Assembly: GCF_030812775.1 (NCBI RefSeq)
Contig: NZ_JAUSTI010000005.1
Location: 124,001-188,000, forward strand
Length of the DNA: 64,000 nt
DNA from: Paenibacillus tundrae
Lineage (GTDB): Bacteria > Bacillota > Bacilli > Paenibacillales > Paenibacillaceae
Reading direction: 5' to 3'
Shown: positions 1 to 9,299 of the stretch, piece by piece
Layout of the letters: each line of letters starts with the position of its first letter
Position numbering within the stretch: position 1 is the stretch's first letter
Translations under genes and position numbers: made by a program
Notes under the pieces: generated by a model
Seen by the model: the letters and a program-made list of their open reading frames with translations, nothing else
Told to the model about the DNA's origin: nothing
Database searches by the model: none

Positions 1-51
1 GTTGATTTCTATGACAAACTGACAACACCAGAAGTGAATTTTGATAAGTAA
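1..51 (+). CDS. C-terminal end of an unidentified protein (partial)
   Basis: Reading from base 1 gives 16 codons (VDFYDKLTTPEVNFDK) and then TAA at 49-51. A terminator follows at 109-145, as expected for the end of a plus-strand gene. Too little remains to name a family. The reading frame is an inference from the window edge. Confidence 0.55.
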   Translation, partial: VDFYDKLTTPEVNFDK

Positions 52-108
52 GCATAAACATGCATAAATGCATAAAAAACAGTCCAATGGACTGTTGCTA
101 AACTCACT

Positions 109-145
109 AAAACACGTTCTCTCTATAGAGAGCGTGTTTTTTTAG
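109..145 (+). terminator. Rho-independent terminator
   Basis: Near-perfect inverted repeat (ACACGTTCTCT / AGAGAGCGTGT) followed by a run of T residues. It closes the gene whose last codons are at 1-51. A smaller palindrome, CAGTCCAATGGACTG, lies just upstream at about 80-94 without a T-run. From 146 to 385 I see nothing beyond the untranslated region of the next gene; no c-di-GMP (GEMM) riboswitch consensus is visible. Confidence 0.8.
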
Positions 146-385
146 TTCTAAGTACCTTGTTTCTCGAGGAGTCATGAATAATTATTCCTATATACGATTA
201 TTTTTTTGTTCACGTCTGCGGATATAAATGTTATTATGTACCAGACAGCATGTTGAAGCATGTAATTTGAACGTTGGTAAAATAAATAAATGTCGAATGA
301 TGTAACTTTTTGAAAATTTCAGAAAGACCATCACGGATGAGGAAACGTTATTCAGGATAGGTGAACCCGGGAAGGACAAGTATGC

Positions 386-2515
386 ATGAAGGTTAAACTG
401 CAAGATCAGAGAAAAGTAGTTATTTTGGCCCTAGTATGTGGCTTATTGCTTTACATTGTTAGTCAATGGTTTCGTTCCTCTACAAGCTCTGATCTGATCA
501 TATCAGGATATCCGGTTTTGATGCTTTTGAGTGGTTTTGCTGCAGCGGCAGCATGTATTGGGATTTACAATCAAAGCCTCTTGTTCCAAACGCCCAAATT
601 AACCCTACGCAGGGTTTTACTGACCACCTTATTTATGTTAGTGGGTTTGTTTCAATTGGTTCATATCGTTCTATTTGCCGAAGAAATTCCGAATGGTGCG
701 ATGATTGAATCGGAGCTTTCGTTGAGAATGTTGACACTCGGATCAGTAATCTGTGCGGTAGGTTTGTTGTTCATTTATACAGTGAGCGAAAAGGAAATTG
801 CATTACCACGCAAATTCTTGCTGTTTAGTGGAACACTTGGTGGATTTGTTATTTTGTACACTTTGGGAATTCAAAATTGGAGCGGGTTACCTAAACTGCT
901 TGAAGGCGATGTGCTCAGCCCTACATTTACGCAATTTCACTTTTTGGTAGGTGTCTTATACGGCATATCTGCTATCGTTTTATTTTATAAGTGGAAGAAA
1001 AATAAAGATGGAGACCTTCCTTACATACTGTATGGTACACTAAGCTTCCTATTTGCGGAATGTTACTGGGTCTCTGCAACAATGGTGAATGATATCAACC
1101 TGTTAATGGGGTTATTGAGCAATTGTATCGGTTACTATTTTGTTCAAAAAGGGTTATACACCTCGGTGGTCGACACACCTTTCCTTAAACAGCAGGCCGC
1201 TGAAGCTCGGATGAATTACATTGCCCATCATGAAGATGTGACTGGACTTCCTAACCGCCGCCGTCTTTCACAGAGACTGAAATCAATGATGGACGAAGCG
1301 GTAGTCCAGGAACAGCTTGTAGGGGTATTGGTGCTTAATATTAATCGCTTCAAAACCATTAATGATTCACTTGGTCAACAGGCAGCCAATCGAGTTCTAC
1401 ATCAGGTAGGACAACGTTTGAAGCATTCCTCTCTGCCTTGTGAAGAAGTATTTGGTCTGGGAAGAGATGAATTCGTCATTGCTATGACAGATTTCTATAC
1501 GACGGATACGGCTTTGCGCCGTACAAGATCCATTTTGCAACTTTTTGAAAAACCGATCATAGTTGATGGCAATGAATATCATCTTACATTAGGAATTGGT
1601 ATGGCTATCTTTCCTCATGATGGTGAGTCACCTGAGGAGATCATCCAGAATGCGGACACAGCCCTGCATAATGCGAAGGAACAGGGGCTTGAGTTGAACC
1701 GTTACGCTCATGCCATGCAGATGAAGGCTCAAGAGCGTCTTCAACTGGAGAACGACCTGCGTAAAGCGCTAGATCGTGGACAGTTCTATCTGATGTACCA
1801 ACCACAAGTAAACCTTGCGAGTGGACTTGTTGTAGGTATGGAAGCACTCGTACGCTGGCAGCACCCGCAGAGAGGATCGATATCCCCTGCAGAATTTATC
1901 CCACTTGCGGAAGAGAGCGGATTAATTGTTCCGTTGGGTGAATGGGTGCTACGTCAGGCATGTAAACAAAATAAAATCTGGCAAGAAGCGGGTTATCGTA
2001 AATTATGTGTATCTGTGAATCTGTCGATGAGACAGTTTAGACACTCCCATTTGCTGGACAATATCAGTGGCATACTTAATGAAACGGGTCTGGAGCCAGC
2101 GTGGCTTGAACTTGAAATTACAGAAAGTATGACATTCGATAAAGATCGTGCGTTTGAGCAGTTACGCAAAATTAAAGAGATTGGTGTTCATATCAGTATT
2201 GATGACTTTGGCACAGGATATAGCTCTCTTCACTATCTGAAGGATTTGCCGATTGACCGACTCAAAATCGATCGTTCATTCGTGAATGAAGTGATGGAGG
2301 ATCGCAACAATGCAGCGATTGTATCCACAATCACATCGATGGCGCACCATCTACAGTTGAAGGTTACAGCTGAAGGCGTAGAGAATGAGGAACAGCTCGT
2401 ATTTCTACGTGATCAGCATTGTCATGAAGCACAGGGATACTTTTTCAGCAAACCAATCTTGCCATCCGATTTCGAGACGAAGTTTCTACGAGATGTTGAT
2501 AAACCAGCAGGATAA
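386..2515 (+). CDS. Membrane-bound GGDEF-EAL domain protein (cyclic-di-GMP turnover)
   Basis: 709 residues. About the first 265 residues hold a series of hydrophobic helices, so the sensor part is membrane embedded. A GGDEF domain follows (about 280-440), opening with DVTGLPNRRR, but its signature reads GRDEF (near residue 358) instead of GGDEF, so cyclase activity is doubtful. The EAL domain (about 455-700) keeps the EALVRW, NLS, ELEITES, DDFGTGYSS and KIDRSF motifs and AEGVE, as in active phosphodiesterases. I infer mainly c-di-GMP hydrolysis, possibly with the GGDEF domain acting as an allosteric GTP-binding unit. The ATG at 386 has a GAAGGA ribosome site 9 bases upstream. The gene is monocistronic, with a terminator immediately after. 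The sensed signal is unknown. Confidence 0.9.
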   Translation: MKVKLQDQRKVVILALVCGLLLYIVSQWFRSSTSSDLIISGYPVLMLLSGFAAAAACIGIYNQSLLFQTPKLTLRRVLLTTLFMLVGLFQLVHIVLFAEEIPNGAMIESELSLRMLTLGSVICAVGLLFIYTVSEKEIALPRKFLLFSGTLGGFVILYTLGIQNWSGLPKLLEGDVLSPTFTQFHFLVGVLYGISAIVLFYKWKKNKDGDLPYILYGTLSFLFAECYWVSATMVNDINLLMGLLSNCIGYYFVQKGLYTSVVDTPFLKQQAAEARMNYIAHHEDVTGLPNRRRLSQRLKSMMDEAVVQEQLVGVLVLNINRFKTINDSLGQQAANRVLHQVGQRLKHSSLPCEEVFGLGRDEFVIAMTDFYTTDTALRRTRSILQLFEKPIIVDGNEYHLTLGIGMAIFPHDGESPEEIIQNADTALHNAKEQGLELNRYAHAMQMKAQERLQLENDLRKALDRGQFYLMYQPQVNLASGLVVGMEALVRWQHPQRGSISPAEFIPLAEESGLIVPLGEWVLRQACKQNKIWQEAGYRKLCVSVNLSMRQFRHSHLLDNISGILNETGLEPAWLELEITESMTFDKDRAFEQLRKIKEIGVHISIDDFGTGYSSLHYLKDLPIDRLKIDRSFVNEVMEDRNNAAIVSTITSMAHHLQLKVTAEGVENEEQLVFLRDQHCHEAQGYFFSKPILPSDFETKFLRDVDKPAG

Positions 2516-2523
2516 AATAAAGA

Positions 2524-2560
2524 GAAGACAGGAGCGTTCAAGCGCTTCTGTCTTTTTTTG
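2524..2560 (+). terminator. Terminator of the GGDEF-EAL gene
   Basis: Inverted repeat AGACAGGAGCG / CGCTTCTGTCT with a five-base loop, followed by seven T residues, starting about 9 bases after the stop codon. Confidence 0.85.
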
Positions 2561-2657
2561 GATGTAAATAATTCGTTGAACGGAAATAAAAGTTGCACAT
2601 CATTGTTGCTCATGCTATATTATTATTGTGAAATTAATGTTAACAACTATTCATCAT

Positions 2658-2728
2658 GCGGGTGTAGTTCAATGGTAGAACTTTAGCCTTCCAAGCTAAT
2701 AGCGTGGGTTCGATTCCCATCACCCGCT
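2658..2728 (+). tRNA. tRNA-Gly (anticodon TCC)
   Basis: A 71-base cloverleaf folds by eye. The acceptor arms are GCGGGTG and CACCCGC with discriminator T; the D stem is GTTC/GAAC; the anticodon stem is TTAGC/GCTAA around loop CTTCCAA, with TCC at 2690-2692; the T arm carries GGTTCGATTCC. The 3' CCA is not encoded and would be added after transcription. It stands alone, with its own terminator downstream. Confidence 0.96.
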
Positions 2729-2741
2729 TAACGGTATGCTT

Positions 2742-2776
2742 AAAATCCTTTGCTGTATACAGCAAAGGATTTTTTG
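2742..2776 (+). terminator. Terminator of tRNA-Gly
   Basis: Perfect inverted repeat AAATCCTTTGCTGT / ACAGCAAAGGATTT followed by a T-run, 14 bases after the tRNA. Confidence 0.9.
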
Positions 2777-2823
2777 CGTGTTCAGTTCCGATTAGGATCT
2801 GGAGAATGATCTTGATGCTACCT

Positions 2824-2851
2824 TTGCTTTTTTACCAACATCTGCTACAAT
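2824..2851 (+). promoter_or_regulatory. Sigma-A-type promoter of the ABC-F leader
   Basis: TTGCTT, 16 bases, TACAAT. This predicts a transcript starting near 2858, about 375 bases before the ABC-F start codon, which leaves room for a regulatory leader. Confidence 0.55.
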
Positions 2852-2857
2852 AACAGA

Positions 2858-3157
2858 GAAATTGATACTACACATGAATGAGAGGTAACCATACGTCCCA
2901 TGAAGTAAGACACATGAACTGAACCCAAGTTAACTGCAGACGTTTTTTGATGACGCAGTCAGCCAGTCCGGCTGAGCAATGAGGGGATTCGTGTGTCCAA
3001 ATTCAGCAATGGGATCAAGTGTAGAGCGAGTAGGCTAGATGGCCATACCCGATGTTTGGGTTTATTTGCTTATGCTTGGGGATATCTTTTGCCTGTTTTG
3101 TGATGCTTTTTCCAATCCTGAATTGCCCAACCGCCGGCTGATGCCAGCGGTTTTTTT
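2858..3157 (+). promoter_or_regulatory. Structured leader of the ABC-F gene, probable transcription attenuator
   Basis: About 300 bases of non-coding RNA lie between a promoter (2824-2851) and a terminator (3129-3157), still upstream of the ABC-F start at 3233. Hairpin 1 is TCAGCC / GGCTGA at 2959-2975. The terminator repeats the octamer CCGGCTGA (about 3134-3141), so the hairpin 1 left arm could alternatively pair with the terminator and open it. A possible short ORF (2979-3038, 19 codons beginning MRGFVCPNS) sits in between but has only a weak ribosome site. Leader peptides and attenuators of this sort are known for several antibiotic-resistance ABC-F genes. That this one works so is inference. 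Confidence 0.45.
3129..3157 (+). terminator. Terminator inside the ABC-F leader
   Basis: AACCGCCGGC, loop TGAT, GCCAGCGGTT, then seven T residues. It lies between the promoter and the coding region, so it must be conditional if the gene is read from that promoter. Confidence 0.75.
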
Positions 3158-3232
3158 GTTAGGAATAAAAGCGAGATGTATTTCCTGCAATGACCGCACA
3201 ACCTACTTTGGAAGCGGGAAGGATGAGGCCTC

Positions 3233-5122
3233 ATGATGACATTGGTGCGCTTACATGAAGTATCTAAAGAATGGAACGGAATAGAATTATTTACAGGATT
3301 GCAGCTGGAAATTAATGAAGGGGAGAGATTGGCAGTTCTGGGACCTAACGGTTGTGGCAAAACGACTTTGCTGTGCATGATTCTAGGGGAAGAAGAGGGC
3401 GGAGGAAGGATCGAGCGTGCTGTGCCACAGCAGAACTGGGGATTTATGCGCCAACGATCTCAGATCGAACCTGAAATGAAGGTGCTGGATGCAGTCCGTC
3501 AGGAGAGTGGGCAAATTTACGAGGTCAAGCGTAAGCTCACGGAATTGGAAGAACGTTTAAGCACGTGCGGTGCCGGAGAAGAACGGCAATGGATGGAAGC
3601 CTACACGGTAGCGATGGAAGAATACGAGCAATTGAACGGTTATATGTGGGAGACTGAGGTTGAGAAGGTCTTAACGCGGCTTGGATTAACGTCTGAGCAT
3701 TGGAGCAGACCCTATGATTCTTTGAGTGGCGGACAAAAGACAAAAGCTAGGCTTGCTGGATTATTGGTCAGTAAACCGAAGTTTCTCATTCTGGATGAGC
3801 CAACGAACCACTTGGACGAGGAAAGTATGCGCTGGTTAGAGGGCTGGTTATCCGCTTATACAGGCACACTCTTGTTTGTGTCACATGACCGAACGTTTAT
3901 TGATGAAGTGGCAACAGGGGTCATTGAGTTTAACTCAGACAAACTCGTCAAGTACAAGGGTGGGTATACCGCATACAAAGGCCACAAAGAACGGGAACTA
4001 CGGGAACAGGAGGCTCTGTATCGTAAACAAGAGTTAGAGAAGAAGGCATTAGAAGAGACGATTCGTAACTACCAGCAGTGGTTTCATAAAGCGCATAATT
4101 CAGCAACCGACGTTGAGGTCAAAATCACCCAGAGCTTTTACAAAGCCAAGGCAAACAAAAACATCTCTCGTTACCATGCCAAGCAAAAGCAGCTTGAACG
4201 GTTGGAGAACGAGCGCGTGGATAGACCACGAGAGGCTACTCGGTTAAACATGGAACTTAATATGAAGTCTCTCGGTGCACGCCAGCTCCTGAGATTGAAT
4301 CAGGTTGAATTTGCTTATCCTGGGGGGAATCCTCTCTTTCATGGATTGAACGTTGCAGTGGAACGAGGAGATCGTCTGGCTGTACGTGGCTCCAATGGTA
4401 CGGGGAAGACGACATTGCTTAAACTGATGATCGGAGAGCTTGAACCTGTACAAGGGGATGTGACAAGGAATCCCGGGCTGAAGATCGGTTACTTTTCACA
4501 AGAACTCGAAGGACTTCCAGAAGAGCAGACATTGCTGGACAGCTTGCTTAGTCTGCCTTCCATGACCCAGAGTGCAGCACGTACGATTTTGGGATGTTTC
4601 CTCTTTTCTAGAGAAGATGTATTCAAGCGAATTGGGGATTTGAGTATGGGAGAGAAGTGTAGAGTGGCTTTCTTGCGGCTGTATTTCGGAGGAGCTAACC
4701 TGCTTGTGCTAGACGAACCAACCAACTATCTTGACATTGATACCCAGGAAGTTATGGAAAATGTATTAAAACAGGCTTCCGGTGCATTCGTTTTAGTCTC
4801 ACATGATCGAATGTTAACCAAATTGCTTGCCAATCGGTTGCTTGACCTTAAAACAGATGGTACGGCGATTTACTTCGAAGGTGGGGTAGAAGACTGGGAA
4901 CAATCTCATGTTCTAAGAGAATCGGCATTACAGAACAGAGATTCTGATGATGAACGATTGCGTCTGGAGATGCGACTGTCGGAGTTGTTATCTCCAATGA
5001 ATAGTGCCACAAGAGATAGCGAAGATCAGCCGAAGCTAGAAGCGGAAGAGGAACGAGCGAAGGAAGCTGCGGAAATTCAGCGTATTAAGCAGCGGCTGGG
5101 GCAACTGTATCAATCGAATTGA
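3233..5122 (+). CDS. ABC-F family ATPase (ribosome-associated, possibly antibiotic protection)
   Basis: 629 residues with two ABC cassettes and no membrane segments. Cassette 1 has Walker A GPNGCGKTT (about 37-45), signature LSGGQ and Walker B LILDEPTNHLD. Cassette 2 has GSNGTGKTT (about 387), a variant signature LSMGE and LVLDEPTNYLD. A long basic interdomain linker (about 260-345) carries many Lys/Arg/Glu residues, as in ABC-F proteins that reach the ribosomal peptidyl-transferase centre. A charged C-terminal tail follows residue 555. Such proteins either assist translation or displace ribosome-targeting antibiotics; the attenuator-like leader favours the second, but the subfamily cannot be fixed by eye. 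ATG codons at 3233 and 3236 are both possible; the second has better spacing to GAGG. Confidence 0.88.
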   Translation: MMTLVRLHEVSKEWNGIELFTGLQLEINEGERLAVLGPNGCGKTTLLCMILGEEEGGGRIERAVPQQNWGFMRQRSQIEPEMKVLDAVRQESGQIYEVKRKLTELEERLSTCGAGEERQWMEAYTVAMEEYEQLNGYMWETEVEKVLTRLGLTSEHWSRPYDSLSGGQKTKARLAGLLVSKPKFLILDEPTNHLDEESMRWLEGWLSAYTGTLLFVSHDRTFIDEVATGVIEFNSDKLVKYKGGYTAYKGHKERELREQEALYRKQELEKKALEETIRNYQQWFHKAHNSATDVEVKITQSFYKAKANKNISRYHAKQKQLERLENERVDRPREATRLNMELNMKSLGARQLLRLNQVEFAYPGGNPLFHGLNVAVERGDRLAVRGSNGTGKTTLLKLMIGELEPVQGDVTRNPGLKIGYFSQELEGLPEEQTLLDSLLSLPSMTQSAARTILGCFLFSREDVFKRIGDLSMGEKCRVAFLRLYFGGANLLVLDEPTNYLDIDTQEVMENVLKQASGAFVLVSHDRMLTKLLANRLLDLKTDGTAIYFEGGVEDWEQSHVLRESALQNRDSDDERLRLEMRLSELLSPMNSATRDSEDQPKLEAEEERAKEAAEIQRIKQRLGQLYQSN

Positions 5123-5141
5123 CCTGTACGAAGCATAACGG

Positions 5142-5170
5142 TTGCTATTTCATTAGATATTGAATATAAT
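5142..5170 (+). promoter_or_regulatory. Sigma-A promoter of pheST
   Basis: TTGCTA, 17 bases, TATAAT, about 9 bases before the first helix of the T-box leader. Confidence 0.8.
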
Positions 5171-5178
5171 AATGAACG

Positions 5179-5537
5179 ATCATCAACAGCTTGCCTCGAA
5201 GAGAGGCTGTACGTACTTGAAGGTTGTTGATATAGGTTTTGCTAACATGTAAACGCAATGATGGAGATAAGTAAGCAGTGCCTCTGTACAGGGAGGAAGC
5301 GCCGTAGATTGAGAGCGTTTCTGTAGAACAAGGCTGCCGAAATTCACTCCGAAGCGGTTCCCTGAACTTGATGATGCACATTGTGCTGCGACAGTAGGGG
5401 TAAACGGTTAACGGTCGTTATTCCGTACAAAGTGAGACAGACGTATTGCAAGCTAGTAGTTTCAAGCAATATCGTTGTCTAACAAGGGTGGTACCACGGT
5501 CTTTTCGTCCCTTTTGGGGAGAAAAGGCCTTTTTTTG
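5179..5537 (+). promoter_or_regulatory. T-box leader (phenylalanine) of pheST
   Basis: Stem I is closed by ATCATCAA (near 5180) pairing with TTGATGAT (near 5369-5376). The likely specifier codon is TTC (5358-5360), just inside that helix, which is Phe. The conserved T-box element GGGTGGTACCACGG is at about 5486-5499, followed by a terminator hairpin (CTTTTCGTCCC / GGGGAGAAAAG) and a T-run ending near 5537. Uncharged tRNA-Phe would stabilise the antiterminator and allow pheST expression. The class is certain; the specifier assignment is by eye. Confidence 0.93.
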
Positions 5538-5572
5538 TTGCAAATTACACCATAAAAAGGGGGCATTTACAC

Positions 5573-6607
5573 ATGAAAGAACGTTTAGAGGCATTGAAGA
5601 TCGAAGCGTTGGAACAGTTGTCTGGCGTGAACGATCCACAGACGCTGGGTGATCTGCGTGTAAAGTATTTAGGGAAAAAGGGTGCATTGACTGAGATTTT
5701 GCGCGGTATGGGTGCATTAAGTGCAGAGGAACGTCCAGTCATTGGGCAGGTTGCGAATGATGTACGTAGTGCGATTGAGGAAGTCATCGACAGCAAGCAA
5801 ATTCAGTTCCAGAAGGAAGAGACAGCGAAGCGTCTGCAATCAGAGAAAATTGATGTCACTCTTCCAGGACGTCGCGGACGTCAGGGTGGATTACACCCTC
5901 TGACTAAAGTGGTGCAGGAGATTGAAGATATTTTCATCGGAATGGGTTACCGTGTAGCAGAAGGACCCGAGGTAGAGATGGACTATTACAACTTCGAGGC
6001 TCTGAATCTGCCTAAGAACCACCCAGCACGTGATATGCAAGACTCCTTCTACGTTACAGAAGACTTGCTGATGCGTACGCATACATCGCCTGTTCAGGTG
6101 CGTACGATGCAGAGCATGAAGGGTGAGGTTCCTGTCAAAGTCATCTGCCCAGGTAAGGTTTACCGCCGAGATGATGATGATGCAACGCATTCCTTCCAAT
6201 TCAATCAAGTCGAAGGTCTCGTCATTAGCGAGAACATTCGTATGAGCGATTTGAAGGGAACGCTGCTGCAATTTGTACGTGAAATGTTCGGTGCTCACAC
6301 CGAAATTCGTTTGCGCCCAAGCTTTTTCCCATTCACTGAGCCAAGTGCTGAGGTAGATGTAACGTGTGTACAATGCGGCGGCAGCGGCTGTCGTGTATGT
6401 AAACAAACAGGATGGCTTGAAATTCTTGGCGGTGGTATGGTTCACCCGAAAGTATTAGAAATGGGTGGTTACGATCCTGAGAAGTATAGTGGATTCGCGT
6501 TTGGTATGGGTGTTGAGCGTATTGCCATGCTGAAGTATGGCATCGACGATATCCGTCATTTCTATAACAGTGATATGGCATTCCTCAAGCAATTCGGACG
6601 GCTATAA
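5573..6607 (+). CDS. pheS: Phenylalanyl-tRNA synthetase alpha subunit
   Basis: 344 residues, the same length as the Bacillus subtilis enzyme. It has an N-terminal coiled-coil tRNA-binding arm (about 1-85) and then the class II catalytic core. Visible motifs are [38 protein letters not shown], the motif 2 region [20 protein letters not shown], a Cys-rich segment [12 protein letters not shown] near residue 265, and the motif 3 region [20 protein letters not shown]. It forms the alpha2-beta2 enzyme with PheT (next gene, 99 bases downstream) and charges tRNA-Phe. The ribosome site AAAAAGGGGG lies 7 bases before the ATG. Controlled by the upstream T-box. Confidence 0.97.
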   Translation: MKERLEALKIEALEQLSGVNDPQTLGDLRVKYLGKKGALTEILRGMGALSAEERPVIGQVANDVRSAIEEVIDSKQIQFQKEETAKRLQSEKIDVTLPGRRGRQGGLHPLTKVVQEIEDIFIGMGYRVAEGPEVEMDYYNFEALNLPKNHPARDMQDSFYVTEDLLMRTHTSPVQVRTMQSMKGEVPVKVICPGKVYRRDDDDATHSFQFNQVEGLVISENIRMSDLKGTLLQFVREMFGAHTEIRLRPSFFPFTEPSAEVDVTCVQCGGSGCRVCKQTGWLEILGGGMVHPKVLEMGGYDPEKYSGFAFGMGVERIAMLKYGIDDIRHFYNSDMAFLKQFGRL

Positions 6608-6706
6608 TCTTAAAAGTATATGCGGCATATGAAGAATTCAATGAAGATAGGCGTACCGAGCATTGAGCGCCGAACACTAATCTATAGACAAAGGAAGTGA
6701 ACGTCC

Positions 6707-9160
6707 ATGAGAGTATCGACAGATTGGCTGTCTGATTATATTTCCCTAGAAGGTGCGACGCCACAGGAATTGGCGGAGAAGATTACCCGGGCGGGTATTG
6801 AGATTGATGTAGTAGAGAACCGGAATCAGGGCGTAAATAAAGTTGTTGTAGGTTACGTAAAGAGCAAGGAAAAGCACCCGGATGCGGACAAACTAAACGT
6901 ATGTATTATTGATGCAGGACAAGAAGAAGACCTACAGATCGTATGTGGAGCGAAAAATGTGGATGCAGGCCAAAAGGTAGCTGTAGCTCTTGTTGGCGCG
7001 AAGCTTCCTGGTGGGTTGGATATCAAAAAGGCGAAGCTGCGCGGCGTAGTTTCGCTTGGTATGATCTGCTCCGCAAAAGAGCTGGGCATGAACGACAAGT
7101 TGCTTCCTAAGGATCAGCAGGAAGGTATTCTCGTGTTACCAGAGCAAACGGAAATCGGAACACCCATCAGCCAGGTACTTGGATTGGATGATCATGTGCT
7201 TGAATTGGATCTGACCCCGAACCGTTCTGACTGTCTGAGTATGCGTGGGGCAGCTTATGAAGTAGGCGCGATTCTGGGACGTGAAGTCAACTTACCAGAT
7301 CCGAAGCAACAGCTCGTTGAGATTAGCGATGCTGCTGCCAATCATATCTCCGTTGAAATTACAGCTACAGAGCAATGCGCTCATTACGCTGCTCGTTATA
7401 TTACAGGTATTAAGCTCGGTGCTTCCCCGCTCTGGATGCAGAACCGCCTGATGGCAGCGGGTGTTCGACCAATCAACAATATCGTAGATATCACGAACTA
7501 CGTCATGCTGGAATATGGTCAACCGCTGCATGCCTTCGATGCGGATAAGTTAGAGCAGGGGCATATTGACGTGCGGATGGCGAAGGAAGGCGAAAGCATC
7601 GTGACGCTTGATGGTCAAGAGCGTAAGCTTGAGCCGCATATGTTGATCATTACGGATGGTGTGAAACCTGTAGCCATTGCTGGGGTAATGGGTGGCGAGA
7701 ATTCCGAAGTGTCGGAAGGAACGGTTAATCTGTTGCTGGAGTCCGCTAAGTTCGACGGCGGATCAGTTCGGAAAACGTCGCGCCAACTGGGGCTGCGTTC
7801 CGAAGCAAGCATGCGTTTTGAAAAAGAAGTTGATCCAGGTGCAGTCATTACAGCCCTAGACCGTGCTGCTGAGCTAATCCAGCGTTATGCTGAAGGTGAG
7901 GTTCATCAAGGAACGGTAGAAGCTGGTGCAGTAGCAGCAGAGAAACGGATCGTACAATTGTCTCTCGATAGACTTAATCGTTATCTAGGAACAGATCTGT
8001 CCTTGCTTGAAGTTAAAACGATCTTTGCTCGGTTGCATTTTGCTTGTGGCGACGCTGAACAGGGTTTACTTGATGTTGAGGTTCCAACGCGTAGAGGGGA
8101 CATCACACTAGATGTTGATTTGTTCGAGGAAGTTGCTCGTCTGTATGGATATGACAACATTCCTACGACACTTATTGAAGGACCAACGACACCAGGTGCA
8201 TACACTCGTTCGCAAGCAATGCGCCGCACCATTCGTGGCGTGCTAGCAGGTAGCGGCTGGCAGGAAATGATCAGTTATTCCTTCGTACACCCAGATAAAA
8301 CGTCACTATTCCCTGCACTTACAGGTGATAGTAAGTATGTGAAGCTGGCGATGCCGATGAGTGAAGACCGTAGCGTGCTTCGCACAAGCATTTTGCCACA
8401 GATGCTAGATGCAACAGTATATAATATGAATCGGAAACAGGATTCACTTGCAGTCTTTGAAGTTGGTAGTGTTTTCTTCACTGAGGAAGAGCAGTTGACT
8501 AAGCAGCCTCATGAAATTCCAGTTCTTAGCTTGCTGATCACTGGAAATCGTGCAGCCACGCAGTGGAATGTAGGGGCAGAGAAAGTGGACTTCTTCGACC
8601 TGAAGGGTGCACTTGAGAACCTGTTTGCTTACCTCGGTCTAGAGCAACGTATTCGCTTGGTAGCGAACAGCCCTGAAGGATTCCACCCAGGTCGTTCTGC
8701 TTCAGTATACTTGGATGGAAAAAATGGAGAAGAAGGCAAGCTGATCGGTACGATGGGTCAATTGCATCCAGAACTGCAACAACAATATGATCTGAATGAT
8801 GTATACATCGCTGAGATCGGACTTGAAGCGATCTACAGTGAAGCTGATGCGGATATCCGTTACCGTGAGCTTCCGCGTTTCCCGGCAGTGGAGCGTGACA
8901 TTGCTGTCGTGGTAAACAAAGATATTGAAGCTGGTGACATGATAAAAGCCATTCGTGAATCAGCAGGTGAACTGCTACAGACGGTACAGGTATTCGATGT
9001 GTTCACAGGCAGCAAGTTGGGTGAAGATAAGAAGAGTGTAGCCATGGCTCTGGTCTATCGCAATCGTGAGCGCACGCTTACTGATGAGGAAATTACCGAG
9101 GTGCATGCCCGCGTAGTTGCTCGTCTAGAGGAGCAATTCGCAGCTGAATTGCGTAAATAG
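6707..9160 (+). CDS. pheT: Phenylalanyl-tRNA synthetase beta subunit
   Basis: 817 residues. Domains in order: N-terminal domain, OB-fold tRNA-binding domain (about 40-155, with VGYVKSKEKHPDADKLNVC), B3/B4 editing domain that removes mischarged Tyr (about 205-400), B5 domain (about 405-480), catalytic-like core, and a C-terminal ferredoxin-fold anticodon-binding domain (about 722-816, starting near RFPAVERDIAVVV). It works with PheS. Ribosome site AAGGAAGTG lies 8 bases before the ATG. A strong terminator follows at 9205, so the T-box unit is pheS-pheT only. Confidence 0.97.
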   Translation: MRVSTDWLSDYISLEGATPQELAEKITRAGIEIDVVENRNQGVNKVVVGYVKSKEKHPDADKLNVCIIDAGQEEDLQIVCGAKNVDAGQKVAVALVGAKLPGGLDIKKAKLRGVVSLGMICSAKELGMNDKLLPKDQQEGILVLPEQTEIGTPISQVLGLDDHVLELDLTPNRSDCLSMRGAAYEVGAILGREVNLPDPKQQLVEISDAAANHISVEITATEQCAHYAARYITGIKLGASPLWMQNRLMAAGVRPINNIVDITNYVMLEYGQPLHAFDADKLEQGHIDVRMAKEGESIVTLDGQERKLEPHMLIITDGVKPVAIAGVMGGENSEVSEGTVNLLLESAKFDGGSVRKTSRQLGLRSEASMRFEKEVDPGAVITALDRAAELIQRYAEGEVHQGTVEAGAVAAEKRIVQLSLDRLNRYLGTDLSLLEVKTIFARLHFACGDAEQGLLDVEVPTRRGDITLDVDLFEEVARLYGYDNIPTTLIEGPTTPGAYTRSQAMRRTIRGVLAGSGWQEMISYSFVHPDKTSLFPALTGDSKYVKLAMPMSEDRSVLRTSILPQMLDATVYNMNRKQDSLAVFEVGSVFFTEEEQLTKQPHEIPVLSLLITGNRAATQWNVGAEKVDFFDLKGALENLFAYLGLEQRIRLVANSPEGFHPGRSASVYLDGKNGEEGKLIGTMGQLHPELQQQYDLNDVYIAEIGLEAIYSEADADIRYRELPRFPAVERDIAVVVNKDIEAGDMIKAIRESAGELLQTVQVFDVFTGSKLGEDKKSVAMALVYRNRERTLTDEEITEVHARVVARLEEQFAAELRK

Positions 9161-9204
9161 AACAGAAGTCAATTTTTTGAACAAAGATTAGCAGGAATTG
9201 CTTG

Positions 9205-9251
9205 AAGTCACATCGAATCCTTAGCATATAGAGGATCGATGTGACTTTTTT
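9205..9251 (+). terminator. Terminator of the pheST operon
   Basis: AAGTCACATCGAATCC / GGATCGATGTGACTT with a 12-base loop, then TTTTTT. Confidence 0.92.
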
Positions 9252-9299
9252 GGTTATACAGCTTAGAATCAACATACAGACTTGAAGGAGGGCACAACT

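Noticed and set aside
2858..3157. 6S RNA, glycine, ydaO or T-box class for the ABC-F leader
   Set aside because: No consensus elements of these classes are visible.
3039..3236. 65-codon frame ending in an ATGA overlap with the ABC-F start
   Set aside because: It has no ribosome site and contains the terminator hairpin at 3129-3157. More likely a chance frame inside an untranslated leader.
5891..6445. 184-codon minus-strand frame inside pheS
   Set aside because: Antisense shadow of a highly conserved gene; no ribosome site, composition unlike a protein.
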